From NCBI RefSeq assembly GCF_902381825.1, contig NZ_LR698973.1, positions 409,626 to 473,625 on the forward strand: a stretch of 64,000 bases of DNA, read 5' to 3'. The stretch's first letter is position 1, and each line of letters opens with the position of its first letter. The notes below the pieces were generated by a model. The model was not told the origin of the DNA. It saw only the letters and a list, made by a program, of their open reading frames with translations, and searched no databases. Below are positions 53,814 to 63,529 of the stretch, in pieces. This DNA comes from Pseudocoprococcus catus. Its GTDB lineage: Bacteria; Bacillota; Clostridia; Lachnospirales; Lachnospiraceae. The translations under genes were made by a program, and so were the position numbers.

Positions 53814-55216
53814 GTAAATTAAAATTAAATCTTTTTTATAATATATGTTATCAAATTCTGTCGTTAATAGTACCATTGATCACAGCTCCATATATTTCAC
53901 GAGTACTGGGCGCTTCAGGAATTGGTGAATATAGTTATTCTTACTCGGTTGCACATTATTTTGTTTTGTTTGTGATGCTTGGAGTATTAAACTATGGAAA
54001 TAGAGAGATAGCAAGCGTAAAAGATTCAGTAAATAAAGTTGCATTGAAGTTTTCAGAGATTTACATAGTTCAGTTAGCAATGGGAATTGTTGTTATCGGT
54101 TTATATGTGATTTATGTAGCTTTCTTTTGCAAGTTTAATCGGTTAGTTGCTATGGCTCAGATATTATATATTGTTTCTGCGCTACTTGATATTAGTTGGT
54201 TATATTTTGGAATTGAGCAATTTAAAACGACTGCGGGTGTAAGTTCTTTAAACAAGATAGTAACTACAATACTTATTTTTTTGTTGGTACAAGATAAAAA
54301 TGATGTATTTATCTATACTGTTATACTAGCCGGAGGTGTCCTTTTAAATAATATCTTTTATTGGATAATGTTAAAACGATATATAAATGTTTCTGCTATC
54401 TCATTGAATTTGAGAGATATAAGAAAACATTTACAACCAATGCTGGTGTTATTTATTCCTGTTATTGCTGTCAGCGTATATAAATATATGGACAAAATTA
54501 TGCTAGGAATTTTAATAGGCACTTCTGAAGTTGGAATATATGAATCCGCTGAAAAATTTGTTAATTTACCATTGAGCTTGATAACGGCAGTTGGGACTGT
54601 CATGTTGCCTAGAATATCGAATTTAAAGGAAAAGGTTCAGGACAAGGAAATAAAAAAATATAATTATATTAGTATGATCCTAATTATGTTTTTAGGATTT
54701 GGCATAGTGTTTGGACTTGCTGGAATTTCAGATAGATTAATTCCGTGGTTTTATGGAATTGAGTTTGTTAGGTCAACATATGTATTACTTGTATTATTAC
54801 CATCAGTATTGTTTGTGAGTTGGGCAAATGTAGTTAGAACACAATGTCTACTTCCTAATAAACGAGACAAAGAATATTGTATTTCTGTAATATTAGGAGC
54901 AGTTGTAAATTTTATTGTTAATATACTTTTGATTCAAAAGTATGGTGCTATTGGAGCAGCGATAGGTACTTCTATTGCTGAACTATTTGTTTGCTTAATT
55001 CAGAGTTTTCAAACTAGGAATGAGATGGAGTTTATAAAATATATAATAGATAGTATTCCTTTTGCGATAAGTGCGGTTGCTATGTTTTTTATTATTCATA
55101 GTATTACTTTTAAATCTGATTTATATACTGTTGTCACACGGATTTCTGTAGGAGGATTATTATATTGCGCTCTTTCGAGTTATTTTATAAGAAAAACAAT
55201 AAAAGCAATAAAATGA
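53801..55216 (+). CDS. wzx: Wzx-type oligosaccharide flippase
   Basis: The 471-residue MOP-superfamily protein starts NLFYNICYQILSLIVPLITA, then PYISRVLGASGIGEYSYSYS, the classic Wzx N-terminus. YKYMDKIMLGILIGTSEVGIYE follows in the middle. It flips completed lipid-linked units to the outer face. Intact, in contrast with the frameshifted flippase of locus 1. It overlaps the polymerase gene by 13 bases. Confidence 0.92.
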   Translation: MAKISKLKLNLFYNICYQILSLIVPLITAPYISRVLGASGIGEYSYSYSVAHYFVLFVMLGVLNYGNREIASVKDSVNKVALKFSEIYIVQLAMGIVVIGLYVIYVAFFCKFNRLVAMAQILYIVSALLDISWLYFGIEQFKTTAGVSSLNKIVTTILIFLLVQDKNDVFIYTVILAGGVLLNNIFYWIMLKRYINVSAISLNLRDIRKHLQPMLVLFIPVIAVSVYKYMDKIMLGILIGTSEVGIYESAEKFVNLPLSLITAVGTVMLPRISNLKEKVQDKEIKKYNYISMILIMFLGFGIVFGLAGISDRLIPWFYGIEFVRSTYVLLVLLPSVLFVSWANVVRTQCLLPNKRDKEYCISVILGAVVNFIVNILLIQKYGAIGAAIGTSIAELFVCLIQSFQTRNEMEFIKYIIDSIPFAISAVAMFFIIHSITFKSDLYTVVTRISVGGLLYCALSSYFIRKTIKAIK

Positions 55217-55243
55217 TACATGAAATTGGAGGATGTGGGCGTA

Positions 55244-56233
55244 GTGGAAAGAGCACGAACAGATTATTTTGATGTATATAGAGGAATTGGAATTTTATGT
55301 ATGATAATATGCCATGTATATATAGGATTTACTTTTGACAAGTTTGTACATGCTTTCCATATGCCTATGTTTTTCTTTGTTACAGGATATTTTTTTTCTA
55401 TAAAAAAAACAAGTGTATTTTTAAAAAAAAAGGTAAGGAGCTTAATTGTGCCTTATATATTCTGGGGATGCTTTAATCTTTTGGTATATGGAATTTTTAA
55501 TGGAACATTTTATAAGGAAGCTTTTATTCATTTAATATGGAATAATACAGATGGATTGATGGCTGTAGGAGCGGTTTGGTTTTTAACAGCATTGTTTTGG
55601 GCGTCTATGGGTTATCACTGTTTACAAAAATTAATAAAAAATAAACTATTTCAGAGTGTAATTATATGTTTTATATTTTGCTTTGGTGTTTATTTTAGAA
55701 AATTTTTTAGCTTTTCTTTACCGTGGGCAATGGAACAAGCCTGTGTGGCTATAGGTTTTATACATTTAGGAAAATGTACGAAGGAAAGGGAAATATTGCA
55801 AGAAAATATTATTAGCAAGTTATTAAATATGAGATGGTATATAATGGCAGTTGCCTCTTTGATAGATGTGTTGCTTATATTTTTAAATGGATATGTGAAC
55901 ATGAGAATATGTGAATATTCAAATATAGTATTGTTTGCCTTATCTGCAACATTGTCCATTTATTTGCTAATAAATCTATCAAAATTAGTATGCCAATTTA
56001 GTAGCTCATGTAATTTTCTAAAAAAAATAAAGCAATGGTTAGCATCAGTGGGAAAAAATTCTATTTCGTATTTGTGCCTTAATCAGATTATTATATGTAG
56101 TTTAGTTAAGTTATTACCTTTTTTTAATGAATATCTTCGTAAAGCAGTTATTTTCATTATGGTTTTATTTATTATATATTTTTTTGATAAGTTAATATCT
56201 TCTTGTAGAATGAAAATTCTTATTGGAAAATAG
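55244..56233 (+). CDS. Acyltransferase family 3 (polysaccharide O-acetylase-like)
   Basis: The roughly 329-residue polytopic protein has DYFDVYRGIGILCMIICHV with the His, and HAFHMPMFFFVTGYFFS, as in fucose 4-O-acetylase-type enzymes. It would acetylate a sugar at the membrane. GTG 55244 is 10 bases after GGAGGA (55228-55233); ATG 55220, which follows the wzx stop by three bases, is the alternative start. It is the last gene before a 593-bp gap. Confidence 0.85.
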   Translation: MERARTDYFDVYRGIGILCMIICHVYIGFTFDKFVHAFHMPMFFFVTGYFFSIKKTSVFLKKKVRSLIVPYIFWGCFNLLVYGIFNGTFYKEAFIHLIWNNTDGLMAVGAVWFLTALFWASMGYHCLQKLIKNKLFQSVIICFIFCFGVYFRKFFSFSLPWAMEQACVAIGFIHLGKCTKEREILQENIISKLLNMRWYIMAVASLIDVLLIFLNGYVNMRICEYSNIVLFALSATLSIYLLINLSKLVCQFSSSCNFLKKIKQWLASVGKNSISYLCLNQIIICSLVKLLPFFNEYLRKAVIFIMVLFIIYFFDKLISSCRMKILIGK

Positions 56234-56826
56234 GGTAAGTTGTAAATAAAGCTCATCGAGTAAGTAAAGAATTTTTATGGAGCACTTGGCGAATAAAGTG
56301 TATACATATAGAACAATATGCCGTATAACTATATTTCAGATAGATTTCGGGTGATGAACTAGGCATATATTATTTATAATTATTTAAAGTTTTACAATTA
56401 CGGAGTGGCTTATTGCTGCTTATCAAAAGAATTAAAAATGAGTCCATAAAAAGATATATGCCAAGTTTTTCTATAGTTTTGGAATAGTCAATGTTATAGA
56501 AATAGCGGTATGTTTCGTATAGCAGTTTTCATTAAAGTAGGTCTGCTAAACTAGACTGACTGAAAAATCTGTGTTATCAGAAAGAAAATGACATAGAATT
56601 CAGGAAATAAAGCTAGAGTTTCTTAAATAACGTTCGATACTGTCTGAGATGGTTATAATTACGAACATAAGGATAAAATGATATCGGCTAACCTGCCAGA
56701 ATAAAAATATATTTTTACTGAATACTATTATGATAATCAGAGATGTAGTTTCAAAGTAGTTGTAGTAGGTGAGAATTATAATTTAATGTATGGCATTAGT
56801 AAATAAAAAATCAAGAAGGATATATT
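56234..56826 (+). other. 593-bp gap without a recognised gene
   Basis: No frame longer than about 25 codons with a ribosome site is apparent, and no homology to neighbours was recognised. TATAAT at 56777-56782 lacks a good -35 box. It could be a decayed gene or a cassette boundary between the variable glycosyltransferase block and the UDP-sugar genes. Confidence 0.5.
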
Positions 56827-57921
56827 ATGAAAAATAGTAATATTAAATTGAAAAATAAAACAGTACTTGTTACTGGTTCATCGGGATTTATTGGAGCAAA
56901 TTTGGTACTTGAATTGTTGCGTACACAGCAATCAATTAAAATTATTGGCATTGATAATATGAATGATTATTACGATGTATCGATAAAGAAATATCGTTTA
57001 AAACAGATTGAGAAAGCAGTTGCGGAGCATCCTGAATCATCGTGGAAGTTTATTAAAGGATCAATAGCTGATAAAGCCTTAATTAATGAAATATTTGAGA
57101 CATATAAACCATCGGTTGTTGTGAATCTGGCAGCCCAAGCAGGTGTGCGTTATTCAATTACGAATCCGGATGTCTACATAGAGTCAAATTTGATTGGATT
57201 CTATAATATTCTGGAGGCATGTCGTCATTCCTATGATAATGGTCAGACAGGTGTAGAGCATTTAGTGTATGCATCATCTTCATCTGTTTATGGCAGCAAT
57301 AAGAAAGTACCGTATTCTACAGAAGATAAAGTAGACAATCCGGTTTCACTTTATGCAGCAACTAAGAAGTCAAATGAATTATTAGCACATGCTTACAGCA
57401 AGCTCTATAATATTCCGTCAACAGGCTTGCGTTTCTTTACTGTTTATGGACCAGCTGGAAGACCGGATATGGCTTATTTTGGTTTTACCAATAAGTTGAG
57501 AAATAATGAGACGATTTATATTTTTAATTACGGTAATTGCAAAAGAGATTTTACATATGTAGATGATATTGTAGAAGGTATTAAGCGTGTGATGCAGGCA
57601 ACGCCTGAGAAGAAATTAGGTGAAGATGGATTACCAATTCCGCCATATGCTGTTTATAATATCGGCAATAATCATCCGGAAAATCTTTTGGAGTTTGTAG
57701 ATATCCTTCAACAGGAATTAATTCGTGCGAAAGTATTGCCGGAAGATTATGATTTTGAGTCACATAAGAAACTTGTACCGATGCAGCTGGGAGACGTCCC
57801 TGTCACCTATGCAGATACATCAGCTTTAGAAGCAGATTTTGGCTTTAAGCCATCAACATCTTTGAGAGAAGGTTTGCGTAAATTTGCAGAATGGTATAGA
57901 GAGTTCTATCTGGATAAATAA
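56827..57921 (+). CDS. NAD-dependent epimerase, probable UDP-glucuronate 4-epimerase
   Basis: The 364-residue extended SDR has VTGSSGFIGANLV, YASSSSVYGSNKKVPY and YAATKKSNELLAHAYS (catalytic Tyr-xxx-Lys). NMNDYYDVSIKKYRL after the first fold and RFFTVYGPAGRPDMAYF are characteristic of UDP-GlcA 4-epimerases, which make UDP-galacturonate. The following gene makes UDP-glucuronate, its substrate. AAGAAGGATATATT precedes the ATG. Confidence 0.9.
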   Translation: MKNSNIKLKNKTVLVTGSSGFIGANLVLELLRTQQSIKIIGIDNMNDYYDVSIKKYRLKQIEKAVAEHPESSWKFIKGSIADKALINEIFETYKPSVVVNLAAQAGVRYSITNPDVYIESNLIGFYNILEACRHSYDNGQTGVEHLVYASSSSVYGSNKKVPYSTEDKVDNPVSLYAATKKSNELLAHAYSKLYNIPSTGLRFFTVYGPAGRPDMAYFGFTNKLRNNETIYIFNYGNCKRDFTYVDDIVEGIKRVMQATPEKKLGEDGLPIPPYAVYNIGNNHPENLLEFVDILQQELIRAKVLPEDYDFESHKKLVPMQLGDVPVTYADTSALEADFGFKPSTSLREGLRKFAEWYREFYLDK

Positions 57922-57948
57922 CAGGCAGAAAAAGAGGAGGAATGTGAG

Positions 57949-59193
57949 ATGGAAAAACAGTATAAAATTGCAGTAGCAGGAACAGGATATGTAGGATTAT
58001 CAATTGCAACTCTTTTATCGCAGCATCATCAGGTAACAGCGGTTGATATTGTACCGGAAAAAGTAAAACTGATTAATGAGAAGAAATCTCCGATTCAGGA
58101 TGATTATATTGAAAAATATTTGGCTGAGAAAGAGTTGAATCTAACTGCAACATTAGATGCAGAGTCAGCATATAAAGATGCAGATTTTGTAGTCATTGCA
58201 GCACCAACCAATTATGATTCGAAGAAAAATTTCTTTGATACATCAGCAGTAGAGAATGTCATTGAATTAGTCATTAAATATAATCCAGACGCAGTAATGG
58301 TTATCAAATCTACAATTCCTGTAGGCTACACAAAGTCAGTCCGTGAAAAATTCCATTGTGATAATATTATTTTCAGTCCGGAATTTTTACGTGAATCTAA
58401 GGCATTGTATGATAACCTTTATCCGTCAAGAATTATTGTGGGTACAGATGTAGAAAATGTACGTTTGGTGAAAGCTGCCAATACTTTTGCATCTTTATTG
58501 CAGGAAGGTGCGATTAAAGAAGATATTGATACATTGATTATGGGATTTACAGAAGCGGAAGCAGTCAAATTATTTGCTAATACATATTTGGCTCTTCGTG
58601 TATCCTATTTCAATGAACTTGACACTTATGCAGAATCAAAAGGTTTGAATACACAGCAGATTATTGATGGTGTGTGTCTGGATCCACGTATTGGATCTCA
58701 CTATAACAATCCTTCTTTTGGTTATGGCGGTTATTGCTTACCGAAAGATACAAAACAGCTTTTAGCTAATTATGCAGATGTACCGGAGAATTTGATTGAA
58801 GCCATTGTAGAAAGCAATAGAACAAGAAAAGATTTTATTGCAAATCGAGTGCTTGAAATTGCTGGTGGTTATGAAGCAAATGACAGCTATGACGCTGCAA
58901 TGGAGAAAGAAGTCGTTGTTGGTGTATACCGTTTAACAATGAAGTCTAATTCAGATAATTTCCGTCAGTCATCTATTCAGGGAGTTATGAAACGAATCAA
59001 AGCTAAAGGTGCCACGGTTGTTATTTATGAGCCGACGCTGGAAGATGGTACAACATTCTTTGGCAGCAAGGTTGTCAATGATATGGATAAGTTCAAAGAA
59101 ATGAGTCAGGCAATTATTGCGAATAGATATGATAGCTGTCTGGACGATGTAAAAGATAAAGTGTATACAAGAGACATTTTTAGAAGGGACTAG
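57949..59193 (+). CDS. ugd: UDP-glucose 6-dehydrogenase
   Basis: The 414-residue protein has [13 protein letters not shown] (NAD site), [27 protein letters not shown] and [15 protein letters not shown] with the catalytic Cys. It oxidises UDP-glucose to UDP-glucuronate with two NAD+. Together with the epimerase upstream (27 bp) it gives UDP-GlcA and UDP-GalA, so locus 2 polymer probably contains uronic acid. AAAGAGGAGGAATGTGAG supplies the ribosome site. Confidence 0.94.
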   Translation: MEKQYKIAVAGTGYVGLSIATLLSQHHQVTAVDIVPEKVKLINEKKSPIQDDYIEKYLAEKELNLTATLDAESAYKDADFVVIAAPTNYDSKKNFFDTSAVENVIELVIKYNPDAVMVIKSTIPVGYTKSVREKFHCDNIIFSPEFLRESKALYDNLYPSRIIVGTDVENVRLVKAANTFASLLQEGAIKEDIDTLIMGFTEAEAVKLFANTYLALRVSYFNELDTYAESKGLNTQQIIDGVCLDPRIGSHYNNPSFGYGGYCLPKDTKQLLANYADVPENLIEAIVESNRTRKDFIANRVLEIAGGYEANDSYDAAMEKEVVVGVYRLTMKSNSDNFRQSSIQGVMKRIKAKGATVVIYEPTLEDGTTFFGSKVVNDMDKFKEMSQAIIANRYDSCLDDVKDKVYTRDIFRRD

Positions 59194-59238
59194 TTCTGCT
59201 ATTCTTTATAGAAGTGTTTAGATGAGGGAGCAATGCTT

Positions 59239-60144
59239 ATGAAAACAACATTATTAATTATGGCTGCAGGTATCGGATCAAGATTTGGTGGTGGTATTAA
59301 ACAGTTAGAGCCAGTTGATGATAACGGACATATCATTATGGATTATTCTGTCCATGATGCTATTGAGGCTGGATTTAATAAAGTTATTTTTATCATTCGC
59401 AAAGACATTGCAGAAGAATTTAAAGCAGTTATTGTGGATAGAATTGCTGCTATTTGTTCAAAACATAATGTAACAGTAGAGTATGCATTTCAAGATATTC
59501 ATGATATTCCGGGGGAGTTGCCGGAAGGACGAACAAAACCTTGGGGAACAGGACAGGCTGTATTGTCAGCAAAAGAGTTGATAACAACCCCATTTATTGT
59601 GATTAATGCAGATGATTATTATGGTAAAGAAAGCTTCAAGGCGGTTCATGATTATCTGATGAATGGTGGAAAATCCTGCATGGCGGGATTTGTTTTGAAG
59701 AATACATTATCAGATAATGGCGGTGTTACCCGTGGTATTTGTAAGATGGATGATGATCACAATCTTACAGAAGTTGTTGAGACAAAGAATATTCTTAAGA
59801 TAGCAAATGGTGCAGAAGCAGACGGTGTGAAGTTAGATATCAATTCACTTGTTTCCATGAATATGTGGGGATTGACACCAGAATTTCTTGATATTTTAGA
59901 ACAGGGATTTGCAGACTTCTTTGAAAAGGAAGTACCTGCAAATCCATTAAAAGCAGAATATTTGATTCCGATTTTTATAGGTCAGTTGCTTGAAAGAGGA
60001 AGTATGTCAATGAAGGTGCTGAAAACCCATGATACTTGGTATGGAATGACTTATAAAGAGGATTTTGAAGCGGTAAGGGAAAGCTTTAAGAAGATGCTGG
60101 AAGATGGGATATATGAGGAAGAGTTATTTTCGGATTTGAAATAG
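59239..60144 (+). CDS. Sugar nucleotidyltransferase
   Basis: The 301-residue protein starts TLLIMAAGIGSRFGGGIKQL (a nucleotidyltransferase loop with the conserved Lys), has VINADDYYG for the metal aspartates, and LVSMNMWGLTPEF. It resembles NDP-sugar pyrophosphorylases of gut Firmicutes; being next to ugd, it could supply UDP-glucose, but the nucleotide and sugar are unproven. ATG 59239 is 8 bases from GAGGGAG; the ATG at 59233 is only 2 away. This appears to be the end of locus 2. Confidence 0.8.
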   Translation: MKTTLLIMAAGIGSRFGGGIKQLEPVDDNGHIIMDYSVHDAIEAGFNKVIFIIRKDIAEEFKAVIVDRIAAICSKHNVTVEYAFQDIHDIPGELPEGRTKPWGTGQAVLSAKELITTPFIVINADDYYGKESFKAVHDYLMNGGKSCMAGFVLKNTLSDNGGVTRGICKMDDDHNLTEVVETKNILKIANGAEADGVKLDINSLVSMNMWGLTPEFLDILEQGFADFFEKEVPANPLKAEYLIPIFIGQLLERGSMSMKVLKTHDTWYGMTYKEDFEAVRESFKKMLEDGIYEEELFSDLK

Positions 60145-60262
60145 ACATTGAAACGGATGAGGAGATTTTTGAATATCAGTAGAAATAAAGATTTTGGTAA
60201 AGCTGGAGTATAATTGCTGAAAATCTATGATAGTAAATCAGATGTATATTGGGAGAAAGAAA

Positions 60263-61606
60263 ATGACAGTTGAATCATTAAAAAATGATAGGATTAAATT
60301 AAAATCAGTTGAAGTGGAAAGAGATTACACATTAAATAGTATCTTAAAGGTGGTTTTCTCAAAGTGCAATATTTCTGTAATTTATGGTGAAAATGGGTGT
60401 GGAAAAACAACAATTTTAAAGTTGATAAATGCTTTTTTAGCACAAAATGATAGTATATTTGAGCAGGAAAAAGTGTTGAGTATCTCAATTACATTTTCTT
60501 TGAACGGAGAAGAAAATAAGGTTTCAGTTAAAAAAAGTGAAAAAGAAGAAGTAATTAAAGACGAAGATGGAAAAGCTATAAAATGCATTACAAGATATTA
60601 TGATTGGGAAGAATATAGAGAGTCAAAGTTGTCTGATATGACAAGCATTTTGTTTGGAGTCAATCGAGGAATAACTACTAATTCGTCTATATCTGAGGAT
60701 GAAATTTGTGATTGTATTTTAAAAAGTAGATTTAGAAGAAATTTTAAAGATTCTCATGAGTTAATAGTGTTTAGCCATATGTTGAAACGTAATTTAAATA
60801 TGAATGAGCGAAGGAGAAGAGGAAGAAAAATCAGGAGTAGTCTGGATTTATCTGCATCTAATTTGAATATTGACTCGATATCTATGGATGTCATTGAAGA
60901 GGTATTGGTTGAACGCTATAGAATTGCAAAGATGGTAATTAATGATAAGGTAAGAAAAGCGTTATTTGATACATTGGCTGATGCATGTGATTCGCTAGAT
61001 GATAATGATATAACGGAGGAAAAATATCATGAGGTACTGTTGAAGAATAAGGATAGATTAATCTCAGCATTATCATCAGGAGAGACAAACACGCTTAGTG
61101 ATAGAATTGTAGAAATATTAAAAAATGTTGATGAACAAAAGGACAACTTTGAAAATAGTGAAAATCCGTTACTTAAGAAGCTTATTGTTAATATGTCGAA
61201 AGAATTGAATAAAGAATCTGGATATATACAAGCAATTAATAAGTTAGAAGAAGTTTTTAACGAGTATATAGGGCCTAAAAAGTTTTTACAAATTACAGAT
61301 GAAAGTGTAACAGTAAAATTTTGCGGATCAGAAGAAAGTCATAGAATAGAGGCGCTATCAAGTGGAGAAAGACATTTGTTAGTTTTATTGACAATTTTTG
61401 TAATAGAAGGGAATAGGCGGCAGTTATTTATGGTTGATGAGCCAGAGATATCTCTTAATATGATTTGGCAGCGAAAATTGTTACCATTATTAGGAGAACT
61501 AGCACCAAATGCAGAGATAATTGTGGCATCACATAGTCCTTCAATTGCAAGGGCAAATTCTAATTATTTGGTTGGGGTAAATAATGGAAGATCAGATGAA
61601 GAATGA
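60263..61606 (+). CDS. AAA15/ABC-type ATPase, PARIS AriA-like
   Basis: The 447-residue ATPase has Walker A GENGCGKTT (42-50), an ABC-type signature LSSGERH (365-371), Walker B LFMVDEPE (D392, E393) and a switch-region SHSPS (H424). The centre is a charged helical segment. It overlaps by 23 bases a DUF4435 gene, the pairing found in the PARIS anti-phage system, where AriA is an AAA15 ATPase that senses phage anti-restriction proteins and holds AriB. GGGAGAAAGAAA precedes ATG 60263. OLD/RecF-like repair ATPases are the alternative, but the partner supports defence. Confidence 0.8.
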   Translation: MTVESLKNDRIKLKSVEVERDYTLNSILKVVFSKCNISVIYGENGCGKTTILKLINAFLAQNDSIFEQEKVLSISITFSLNGEENKVSVKKSEKEEVIKDEDGKAIKCITRYYDWEEYRESKLSDMTSILFGVNRGITTNSSISEDEICDCILKSRFRRNFKDSHELIVFSHMLKRNLNMNERRRRGRKIRSSLDLSASNLNIDSISMDVIEEVLVERYRIAKMVINDKVRKALFDTLADACDSLDDNDITEEKYHEVLLKNKDRLISALSSGETNTLSDRIVEILKNVDEQKDNFENSENPLLKKLIVNMSKELNKESGYIQAINKLEEVFNEYIGPKKFLQITDESVTVKFCGSEESHRIEALSSGERHLLVLLTIFVIEGNRRQLFMVDEPEISLNMIWQRKLLPLLGELAPNAEIIVASHSPSIARANSNYLVGVNNGRSDEE

Positions 61607-62507
61607 TTTGGAAGAAACAGTAATAGCGGCGTTTATGAATAAGCAGCCAGTCGTTCTTGTAGAAGGACAAGACGATATTAAGTTTTATGATAATATTGCC
61701 ACATTAAATGAGAAAACGGTCGATGTTCAAGCAATAGAAATGATTGATGGTTATGCAGAAGGATGTGAGCATGTTTGTAATGCAATGGATGAAATATCAT
61801 TGTTAATTCAGAATGATAGTCGGTTGAAAGGGTATGCTATTGGAATAATAGATAAGGATGTAAGAGATTACTTGAATGAAGTACCTTCAAATGACAATTT
61901 ATTGATACTAAAATATTACTCATATGAAACACATTTAATAACAGATGTGACGATTAAGAGATTGATAGAACAATTGACAAAGGTTCCGGGATCATTGATT
62001 ACAGATCATGTTATAGATATAATAAAACAAGGTTTTTCGAATCAATCAAGAGAATTGTATTATTTTTCATTAGAAGCATTAAAGAAGAGAGTTGATGCTT
62101 CCTATCAGGCAAACGTAGAATATGGAGAAAAGGGCGGAGCACTGATTGGGAGAGGTGGGGAATATAAATGGGGGCTAATTGCTCATAAAGTGACTATTTT
62201 GGATCAGTTTGCAAGTAGATATAATATTAATCCAGAAAATTTGAAATTGATTGTAAAAGGCAAATGGTATCTTGAAGCATGGTGCGATTATTTGATTAAG
62301 AAAGTGCGGGAATTACATAGTTTGTGTGGAACAGAAATACCAAAATGTAAATATTGTGATGCTGGAAATGAACAGAAATGTTTATGGAGAGTGAGCAGTA
62401 CATTTCAACGAGAACAAATTAAAAGTTTGCTATATAGTAGGCAGTTTATTGATAAGGATGAAGTGAAATATATTTCTGATTTTATGAGAGAAAAATTAGC
62501 AGGTTAG
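61584..62507 (+). CDS. DUF4435 TOPRIM-like protein, PARIS AriB-like
   Basis: The 307-residue protein has the DUF4435 start VVLVEGQDDIKFYDN, in which E27 is the first TOPRIM acid, and GIIDKDVRDYL with the DxD pair D89/D91. KYYSYETHLIT follows. A cysteine set near the C-terminus (CGTEIPKCKYCDAG and a further KC) may bind zinc. In PARIS, AriB is a DUF4435 nuclease-like toxin released by AriA that cuts host tRNA. The start overlaps the ATPase gene, showing translational coupling; ATG 61596 is an alternative. The target is not known here. Confidence 0.8.
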   Translation: MEDQMKNDLEETVIAAFMNKQPVVLVEGQDDIKFYDNIATLNEKTVDVQAIEMIDGYAEGCEHVCNAMDEISLLIQNDSRLKGYAIGIIDKDVRDYLNEVPSNDNLLILKYYSYETHLITDVTIKRLIEQLTKVPGSLITDHVIDIIKQGFSNQSRELYYFSLEALKKRVDASYQANVEYGEKGGALIGRGGEYKWGLIAHKVTILDQFASRYNINPENLKLIVKGKWYLEAWCDYLIKKVRELHSLCGTEIPKCKYCDAGNEQKCLWRVSSTFQREQIKSLLYSRQFIDKDEVKYISDFMREKLAG

Positions 62508-62598
62508 TTAACGTAATATATAATATATTTCTGTAACTAAGGAATGGAATTGTTGAATTAAGTATAAGTTATTAGATGAAAATGATAATAGAAGCATT

Positions 62599-63018
62599 AT
62601 GAAAAATCAAACAAATTTTATTCAATCTTTTATTCATACCGTCGATATCACCCGTCAGGACACCATCCTCTGCAATCATGAGTTGATGCGTCAGGTGGTG
62701 GATACTTATTTGACCTATCCCTGCTATTTGGAGTCGGATGGTTGGTTGGCTTTTGATGATTCTGCGAAGCGGGGAGCTGGGGCTTTGGGGATTTTTAAGG
62801 CGGATGTGTCTTTGACGGCGGATATTTTGACTTCGGTGAAGGCGCCGGTGAATACCATTTTGGAGATGGGTGGTCAGCCTCGGTTTGCAGATGGTGTGAG
62901 AGGGGAGTCCATCATCAGGATGCTTCGGGATGGCCGGGAGGTTCATCAGGAGTTGGATACATATTTGCGGTTTTATGCCAGTGTTTATTATTGGATTGGC
63001 GTAAACGGTAGAACCTGA
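62599..63018 (+). CDS. Unknown protein, probably cut short by an IS66-type element
   Basis: The 139-residue frame is not recognised. It has no signal peptide or clear motif; notable stretches are FIHTVDITRQDTILCNHELM and ILEMGGQPRFADGVRGESI. GC content and codon use (many GGT, GCG, CGG codons) differ from the AT-rich defence pair before it. The last codons are read from GTAAACGG at 63001, which resembles an IS66 terminus, so the true C-terminus is probably missing. No good ribosome site is seen before the ATG (GATAATAGAAGCATT). Confidence 0.5.
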   Translation: MKNQTNFIQSFIHTVDITRQDTILCNHELMRQVVDTYLTYPCYLESDGWLAFDDSAKRGAGALGIFKADVSLTADILTSVKAPVNTILEMGGQPRFADGVRGESIIRMLRDGREVHQELDTYLRFYASVYYWIGVNGRT

Positions 63019-63073
63019 GTACCTTTTTCTCAGCCTCCATTTCTGCCATAATTAGACTCAACAAAGTTGAACG

Positions 63074-63108
63074 AGTTTAAAAAGTTCAGTCACTTAACTT
63101 TTTAAACT
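63074..63108 (+). repeat. Inverted repeat in the IS66 leader
   Basis: Arms at 63074-63086 and 63096-63108 are perfectly complementary over 13 bp around a 9-base loop, 26 bases before the tnpA start. Confidence 0.7.
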
Positions 63109-63134
63109 GACTATCATTTGTGGAGGTACTCCCT

Positions 63135-63503
63135 ATGGCAGAACAAACCAGCCTGGTTGCACAGCAGGTCCGACTTATGCACTGGGCAGAACAAATCAGA
63201 GAATGTCAGAACCGTCCGGAAGGTATGGATGTATCGACCTGGTGTGAACATAATAACATTACAAAAGCCAACTACTATTATCGACTGAAAAGGGTCCGAC
63301 AGATGTGCCTGGATCAACTTCCTGAGGCAGAAAAGTCTGCTTTCGTTGAACTTCCGCGTCCAAAAGCGGAAGGAACAGGAACTGTAGCTGAAGTTCCAGT
63401 GATGTGTATCAAAAACGTCCATGGTCTTTCGGCAGATATATTTTCTTCTGTTTCTCCCAAGCTGCTCCATTGTCTGGTAGAGGCATTTGGCCATGCTGAA
63501 TGA
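63135..63503 (+). CDS. tnpA: IS66 TnpA-like accessory protein
   Basis: The 122-residue protein has the IS66 TnpA pattern of a helix-turn-helix, IRECQNRPEGMDVSTWCEHNN followed by ITKANYYYRLKRVRQ. It is a required accessory for IS66 movement, probably binding element ends. GGAGGTACTCCCT precedes ATG 63135. Its stop overlaps the start of tnpB (63493), as in intact elements. Confidence 0.8.
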   Translation: MAEQTSLVAQQVRLMHWAEQIRECQNRPEGMDVSTWCEHNNITKANYYYRLKRVRQMCLDQLPEAEKSAFVELPRPKAEGTGTVAEVPVMCIKNVHGLSADIFSSVSPKLLHCLVEAFGHAE

Positions 63504-63529
63504 TGCCGCTGTCTCACAGTTCAAAAAAG
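63493..63529 (+). pseudogene. IS66 tnpB, interrupted after 12 codons
   Basis: ATG 63493 overlaps the tnpA stop and reads MLNDAAVSQFKK before meeting GTAAGCGCC, the terminus of another IS66-like element. The rest of tnpB is not in the window. Confidence 0.6.

Larger units (their letters stand above)
63001..63529 (+). mobile_element. IS66-type element, interrupted
   Basis: Starts at a GTAAACGG terminus (63001) and includes tnpA (63135-63503) and the first 12 codons of tnpB. It is then broken by a second IS66-like end at 63530. A 13-bp perfect inverted repeat in its leader (63074-63086 with 63096-63108) may restrain transposase expression. Confidence 0.6.

Noticed and set aside
56277..56354. 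25-codon frame in the 593-bp gap
   Set aside because: No ribosome site, no similarity to a known small protein, and length expected by chance.
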